In this document: positions 60,117 to 64,000 of the stretch, one piece after another | Layout: each line of letters starts with the position of its first letter | Numbering within the stretch: the stretch's first letter is position 1 | NCBI GenBank assembly: GCA_947504705.1 | Contig: CANNIA010000015.1 | Coordinates: 1-64,000, forward strand | Source of the DNA: Paracoccaceae bacterium | GTDB taxonomy: Bacteria > Pseudomonadota > Alphaproteobacteria > Rhodobacterales > Rhodobacteraceae | Length of the DNA: 64,000 nt | Direction: 5' to 3' | Translations under genes and position numbers: made by a program | The notes under the pieces: model-generated | Databases searched by the model: none | What the model saw: the letters and a program-made list of their open reading frames with translations, nothing else | Told to the model about the DNA's origin: nothing

Positions 60117-61775
60117 ATGACCGAGCGTTTCAGTCAACTTGCCACTTCCTCACGCGGCCTGCGCTTTGACCCTTGGGTGATCGGGGCGATTGTGCTTGCG
60201 GTGCTGGTCCTTTCGCCCGTCGTGTCGATTGCGTGGATTGCCTTTCACCCGGTCGAAAACATCTGGCCGCATCTTTGGGCCACGGTCTTGCCGCGCTATT
60301 TGGCAACAACCCTTTGGCTGATGCTGGGTGTCGCAGTGCTTGCGGCTGGCATGGGGGTCGGGGCGGCTTGGCTGGTTACGCTGTACCGGTTTCCGGGGCG
60401 GGATTGGCTGGCCTATGCGCTTTTGTTTCCGCTGGCGATCCCGGCCTATGTCGGAGCCTATGCTCTTGTCGATCTGATGGATTACGGCGGGCCGGTTCAA
60501 ACTGGGCTGCGCGAGGCTTTTGGCTGGCAATCGACGCGGGACTACTGGTTTCCCGAGACGCGCTCGCTTTGGGCGGCGATCCTGGTACTGGCGCTGGCGC
60601 TTTATCCCTATGTCTATCTGATGGCCCGCGCGGCCTATCGCGAACAGTCGGGTGGCACTTATGAGGTTGCTCGCGCGCTTGGGGCCGGGCCTTGGTCGAT
60701 GTTCTGGCGGATCGGGCTGCCACTGGCGCGTCCGGCCATTGCAGCAGGCCTAGCGCTGGTGCTGATGGAGACGGTCGCCGACTATGGCGCGGTCTATCAT
60801 TTCGGGGTGCAGACCCTGACGACCGGGGTTTTTACGACTTGGCTAAACGATGGCAACGCTGGGGGGGCCGCGCAGATTGCCGGGATCATCCTGATGCTGA
60901 TCTTGGTTTTGGTCGGGCTTGAACGGGCAGGCCGGGGCAGGGCGCGGTTTCACGGGCCAGCCCGGAACCGCCGCCCGATCTCACGGCAAGAGCTTCGGGG
61001 GCCCGGGCGCTGGCTGGCGATGCTGGCCTGCTTGTTGCCCTTTGTCGGCGGCTTTCTCTTGCCGGTTGGAGTCATGCTTTACCATTCAGCGAAAGCCCCC
61101 GAGGGCTGGCTTGCCCCTGGCCTTGGCACAGCGCTGGTCAATACATTGGTCGTGGGCGCAGGGGCGGCAGTTGCGACTGTGGCTGCGGCACTGGTCCTGG
61201 TCTATGCCCTGCGCCAGTCGCGCAGCCGCGCGCTTGGCTGGATCCTGCCGCTGACGCTGATCGGCTATGCCGCACCGGGGGCGGTTCTGGCGCTTGGCCT
61301 GCTGTTCCCTTTGGCAGCCCTTGACCATCGGCTGGCCGACGGTTTGCTGGCGCTGACCGGTCACGACCCCGGCCTCATGATCACCGGCACAGCCTTGGGC
61401 TTGGGGATCGCCTATCTGGTGCGATTCTTCGGCATCGCTCAAGGCGCGCTGGATTCAGCATACGGTCGGGTCTCGCCTGTGCTGTCGATGGCGGCGCGCT
61501 CGCTTGGCAAAAGTGCGGGCGGGGCGTTGACTGCGGTCTATGTGCCCCTGATGCGCGGGTCGGTCGCAACGGCGCTGATGGTGGTGTTTGTCGATTGCGT
61601 CAAGGAATTGCCCGCGACGCTGTTGCTGCGTCCGTTCAACTACAACACCCTTTCGACGCGGGTCTATGAACTTGCGAGCCTTGAACGCCTGTCCGAGGCC
61701 GCACCTGCCGCCCTACTGGTCATGGCGGTCGGCCTTTCGGCGGTGGCGCTGCTGGCACGGGGCCAACGCGACTGA
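60117..61775 (+). CDS. fused ABC permease, iron(III)/thiamine type (FbpB-like)
   Basis: Inner-membrane permease of 552 residues made of two permease units in one chain, about twelve helices. Each unit has an ATPase-contact loop: GGTYEVARALGAGPWSMFWR and RSLGKSAGGALTAVYVPLMR. YALLFPLAIPAYVGAYALVD and FVDCVKELPATLLLRPFNYN are typical of FbpB/ThiP. No ATPase or binding protein is adjacent; the binding protein at 2793-3791 is the best partner in the window. A CCGCTT/AAGCGG hairpin (60094-60111) lies just before ATG 60117. Confidence 0.9.
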   Translation: MTERFSQLATSSRGLRFDPWVIGAIVLAVLVLSPVVSIAWIAFHPVENIWPHLWATVLPRYLATTLWLMLGVAVLAAGMGVGAAWLVTLYRFPGRDWLAYALLFPLAIPAYVGAYALVDLMDYGGPVQTGLREAFGWQSTRDYWFPETRSLWAAILVLALALYPYVYLMARAAYREQSGGTYEVARALGAGPWSMFWRIGLPLARPAIAAGLALVLMETVADYGAVYHFGVQTLTTGVFTTWLNDGNAGGAAQIAGIILMLILVLVGLERAGRGRARFHGPARNRRPISRQELRGPGRWLAMLACLLPFVGGFLLPVGVMLYHSAKAPEGWLAPGLGTALVNTLVVGAGAAVATVAAALVLVYALRQSRSRALGWILPLTLIGYAAPGAVLALGLLFPLAALDHRLADGLLALTGHDPGLMITGTALGLGIAYLVRFFGIAQGALDSAYGRVSPVLSMAARSLGKSAGGALTAVYVPLMRGSVATALMVVFVDCVKELPATLLLRPFNYNTLSTRVYELASLERLSEAAPAALLVMAVGLSAVALLARGQRD

Positions 61776-61853
61776 TCAGCCCCTTTGCACGCCCATACCC
61801 TTGCACGCCCACACCCTTGCACGATTGGGCCGGGCCGGTTATCTGGGGGCAAT

Positions 61854-61929
61854 GCCCCTATAGCTCAGCTGGTAGAGCATCTGATTTGTAATCAGAGGGT
61901 CGGCGGTTCAAGTCCGTCTGGGGGCACCA
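61854..61929 (+). tRNA. tRNA-Thr (anticodon TGT)
   Basis: Full cloverleaf: acceptor GCCCCTA pairing with TGGGGGC (one G-T), D-arm AGCTCAGCTGGTAGAGC, anticodon stem CTGAT/ATCAG with loop TTTGTAA, T-arm GGCGG TTCAAGT CCGTC, and encoded CCA at 61927-61929. Confidence 0.97.
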
Positions 61930-62107
61930 TCCCATGTCCTTCGCTGCGGACCGCAAGCATTTCCCGGCAGATGCCACCTGTGCCGATGCCGGTTGCCGCA
62001 TGCAGGACCCCACTGATCGGATGGTGCGCATCTTGGTCCTCAACTGACAGGTGGCTTGCCCTCAGGGCACGCAGCGAAGAGGTTTTGGTTTGGACCCCCC
62101 TCATGCT

Positions 62108-62524
62108 GTGATTGGGCCAGATGCAAGAGGGCCTTCACTGGTCTCAGCCGCCTATCATGCGGGCTTAGGTTTTTCTGGCGCGCCCGCGATCACGGCGGAA
62201 CGGGCGGATGTGGCCCATCTCTGGGGCGATCTGGGGCAAAACACGCGGGAAACGGAGCAGTATTGCAAACCTTTCCCCGCCGCTTTGCCCGTGCGGTCGT
62301 TGCTCTGCAAGACGGCACCCGGCTTGAATCCCCCCCCCACCAAAGCCTGCGGCGATCCCGAAGCCATGGTCAGCCGTGAGGAGATGCGCCAGACATACCA
62401 CGCCTGCGCCGATCCGGTTCCGGGTGCAGCTCGCGCCATGGCGATGCGGATGGCAGCCGAGGGCCTGACCCGGGGTCAATCGTCTGGTCCACGCCTCGAT
62501 CAGGCCGCCGCGCCGGTCGCATAG
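62108..62524 (+). pseudogene. remnant of an MmgE/PrpD family gene
   Basis: Three blocks in two frames together resemble the C-terminal part of MmgE/PrpD (2-methylcitrate dehydratase-like) proteins. Block 1: GAPAITAERADVAHLWGDLG and TEQYCKPFP. Block 2, in another frame, from about 62280: RRFARAVVALQDGTRLESP. Block 3, back in the first frame after a run of nine Cs (62330-62338): KACGDPEAMVSREEM. In intact relatives the GDPE-x-P-x-S-x-E-E stretch follows the DGR/DGT strand directly and a longer segment separates blocks 1 and 2. The remnant therefore has an internal deletion and a frameshift. The rest of the 61930-62633 gap holds no supported gene. Confidence 0.6.
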
Positions 62525-62633
62525 GGCGGGGTTCACCCCTCTCGCCCTTGAGCGGCAAATCCTTAAGGCAACCTTAACGGGGCTCCATAAGCCATTGATC
62601 CTGCACGACCCACAAATCTGTCCACGCAGGACA

Positions 62634-64000
62634 TCACGCCCGCAGCCGCTTGCCCTCCGGGTCAAACGCCGCACTCTCCAGCACCCGCGCCCGGTGGGGT
62701 CGGCCCAGAACCATGACCTCCAGCTCTGCCCCTGGCGCAATATCGGGCCGCAGGTAGGCCAAAGCCAGCGACTGCCCGACATGGTAGCCATAGGTCCCGC
62801 TGGAAACCTTCCCGGCGGGCTTGCCGCCAAGATCAAAGATCGGCTCATTCCCCGTCGCATCCGCCGTGACTGCCTCGATCACAAGCGACCGCAGCACTTC
62901 CCGCGCTGGCCGGTCAGAGATGGCCTGATAAGCCACCTTGTTCAGGAAGTCCTTGTCCATCTTGATCAGCCCGGCCAGACCGGTTTCCTGCGGCCAGTAT
63001 TCGGGCGAGTAATCCCGGCCCCAGCTTCCGTAGCCCTTCTCCACCCGCAAGCTCATCAGCGCCCGGCTACCGACAGGGCCTGCACCCACCGCCTTGCCAG
63101 CCTCCAGAAGCGCCCCATAAAGCTGCGCCTGATTAGCCTCGGCACAGTGCAATTCCCAGCCCAGATCGCCGGTAAAACTGACCCGCAGGGCGATGCAGGG
63201 AACACCTGCCACGTCGATCTGTTGCGACCGCATGAAGGGGAAGGCTTCGTTCGAGAGGTCCGCATTCGTAAGCCACTTCAGAAGGGTTCGGGCGAGGGGG
63301 CCTGCGACATTGAAGCCAGCCATGGCTTCGGTCACGCTGTCCCACCGGGTTCCGGCGCGCAAAGGTACGGCATCAAAGAACCGCTTGTGATAGCGTTCGG
63401 CCATGCCGGAGCCGACCACGAAATATTCCTCCGGCCCAAGGCAGGTCACAGTGAAATCCCCCGCGATGCCGCCACGCTTGCCGATCAGGAGGGCAAGGCA
63501 GGACCGGCCGGGCTGGGAGGGCATCCGGTTTGCTAGAAGGGCATCAAGCCAATCCTTTGCCCCCGGTCCGGTGATCCGATAGCGGGCGAAGTTCGAGATG
63601 TCGATAATGCCGGCCCGGTCGCGCAAATTCCGCGCCTCGCGGCCGACCGGGGCCCACCAGTTCTGCCGGTCAAAGCCGATGGTTTCATGGCTAGGCTCCC
63701 CTTCGGCCGAGAACCAGAGGGGATGCTCCCAGCCGTAATTCAGGCCGAAGACCGCGCCCATTGCCTTTTGCGTCTCATAGATCGGGCGGGTGCGAACCGG
63801 GCGGCCTGCGGCGCGTTCCTCGTTCGGGAAGTGGATCTTGAAGCGGTTGGCGTATTGGTCGCGGACGCGGGCTTTGGTGAAGTCTTTCCCCGCCCAGGCC
63901 CCGAAACGGGCGAGATCCCAGCCGAACATGTCATATTTGGGCTCGCCTTCGATGATCCACTCTGCTGACAAGAGGCCAAGGCCCCCAGACTGCGAGAAGC
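62634..64000 (-). CDS. GcvT-domain FAD-dependent dehydrogenase, C-terminal part (dimethylglycine/sarcosine dehydrogenase family)
   Basis: The frame runs through the right edge with no start codon needed: residues FSQSGGLGLLSAEWIIEGEP lead into KYDMFGWDLARFG, the junction between the FAD domain and the C-terminal folate-binding GcvT-like part. Further segments: GRPVRTRPIYETQKAMGAVF, LRDRAGIIDISNFARYRITG, ALLANRMP, SFTGDLGWELHCAEANQAQL, SLRVEKGYGSWGRDYSPEY and GYHVGQSLALAYL. This is the layout of dimethylglycine, sarcosine and related N-methyl-amine dehydrogenases. At least 455 residues are present; the FAD-binding half lies outside. It probably serves glycine-betaine or choline breakdown. Confidence 0.88.
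   Translation of the reverse strand, partial: FSQSGGLGLLSAEWIIEGEPKYDMFGWDLARFGAWAGKDFTKARVRDQYANRFKIHFPNEERAAGRPVRTRPIYETQKAMGAVFGLNYGWEHPLWFSAEGEPSHETIGFDRQNWWAPVGREARNLRDRAGIIDISNFARYRITGPGAKDWLDALLANRMPSQPGRSCLALLIGKRGGIAGDFTVTCLGPEEYFVVGSGMAERYHKRFFDAVPLRAGTRWDSVTEAMAGFNVAGPLARTLLKWLTNADLSNEAFPFMRSQQIDVAGVPCIALRVSFTGDLGWELHCAEANQAQLYGALLEAGKAVGAGPVGSRALMSLRVEKGYGSWGRDYSPEYWPQETGLAGLIKMDKDFLNKVAYQAISDRPAREVLRSLVIEAVTADATGNEPIFDLGGKPAGKVSSGTYGYHVGQSLALAYLRPDIAPGAELEVMVLGRPHRARVLESAAFDPEGKRLRA

Noticed and set aside
61858-62043. Minus-strand frame covering tRNA-Thr with a C-terminus containing PSDYKSDALPAEL
   Set aside because: This peptide is a well-known false prediction made by reading the antisense of a tRNA gene.
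61930-62107. Short frame of 37 codons after tRNA-Thr (start 61934)
   Set aside because: No ribosome-binding site and no recognised sequence; too short to support.

Overview
The window is GC-rich chromosomal DNA of an alphaproteobacterium, almost certainly a member of the Rhodobacterales (Rhodobacter/Tabrizicola/Gemmobacter-like). The inference rests on gene content and order: the run NDUFA12 - MlaD - DUF2155 - Aat, prfA-prmC-DUF4167, clpP-clpX, a short-chain fatty-acyl regulator (ScfR) beside a symporter-type histidine kinase, a divergent FliM/FliN-type protein, a GapR homologue and EipB/Omp25-like small barrels. No rRNA operon, CRISPR array or intact prophage is visible. Two tRNA genes are present (Asn-GTT on the minus strand and Thr-TGT on the plus strand).

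Layout. 1-1.7 kb: an IS1380-family insertion sequence, running off the left edge, has interrupted an AT-rich AIPR-type abortive-infection gene. 1.8-8.7 kb (all minus strand): nucleoside hydrolase, an iron-type periplasmic binding protein, an unusual three-gene unit (von Willebrand A domain fused to a periplasmic binding fold, an XpaC-like membrane protein, a second binding-fold protein), mazG and a small outer-membrane barrel. 8.8-16.7 kb: nitrogen-compound catabolism (M20 amidohydrolase, class III aminotransferase, agmatinase), with LemA/DUF2207 between. The three catabolic genes share an upstream ATTTGATCAAA palindrome. 16.7-19.6 kb: translation termination (prfA, prmC) and DUF4167. 19.7-22.3 kb: TetR regulator divergent from a flavin monooxygenase / tautomerase / alpha-beta hydrolase operon. 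22.4-27.6 kb: tRNA-Asn, MBL hydrolase, orphan EnvZ-like kinase, CAP-domain protein, CDP-alcohol phosphatidyltransferase, CruF-like carotenoid protein and a TetR gene with two tandem operators. 27.7-35.5 kb: clpP, clpX, the NDUFA12-mlaD-DUF2155 run, aat, a LysR regulator with a divergent dehydrogenase, accC and accB.

35.8-50.9 kb is a reductive pyrimidine-degradation island: preT and preA (dihydropyrimidine dehydrogenase), hydA (dihydropyrimidinase), a Zn-dependent amidohydrolase of the beta-ureidopropionase/carbamoylase family, two RutR-like TetR regulators, two near-consensus RutR operators, two cupins, and a complete ABC importer (ATPase, two permeases, binding protein). Several small uncharacterised genes sit inside it. 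Together the set would import a pyrimidine or related compound, reduce, open and hydrolyse it, under pyrimidine-responsive repression.

51.0-57.4 kb: a second small barrel, ScfR, a stand-alone receiver protein, a small membrane protein and an SLC5-type sensor kinase (probably acetate/short-chain fatty acid sensing), then the FliM/FliN-like protein. 57.4-61.8 kb: small proteins (TIGR01244 phosphatase-like, DksA-like, GapR), a sulfotransferase-like hypothetical and a fused iron-type ABC permease that may partner the binding protein 57 kb away. 61.9-64.0 kb: tRNA-Thr, a frameshifted MmgE/PrpD remnant and the C-terminal half of a GcvT-fused FAD-dependent dehydrogenase that runs off the right edge.

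All family names come from reading translated motifs by eye; no database search was possible.
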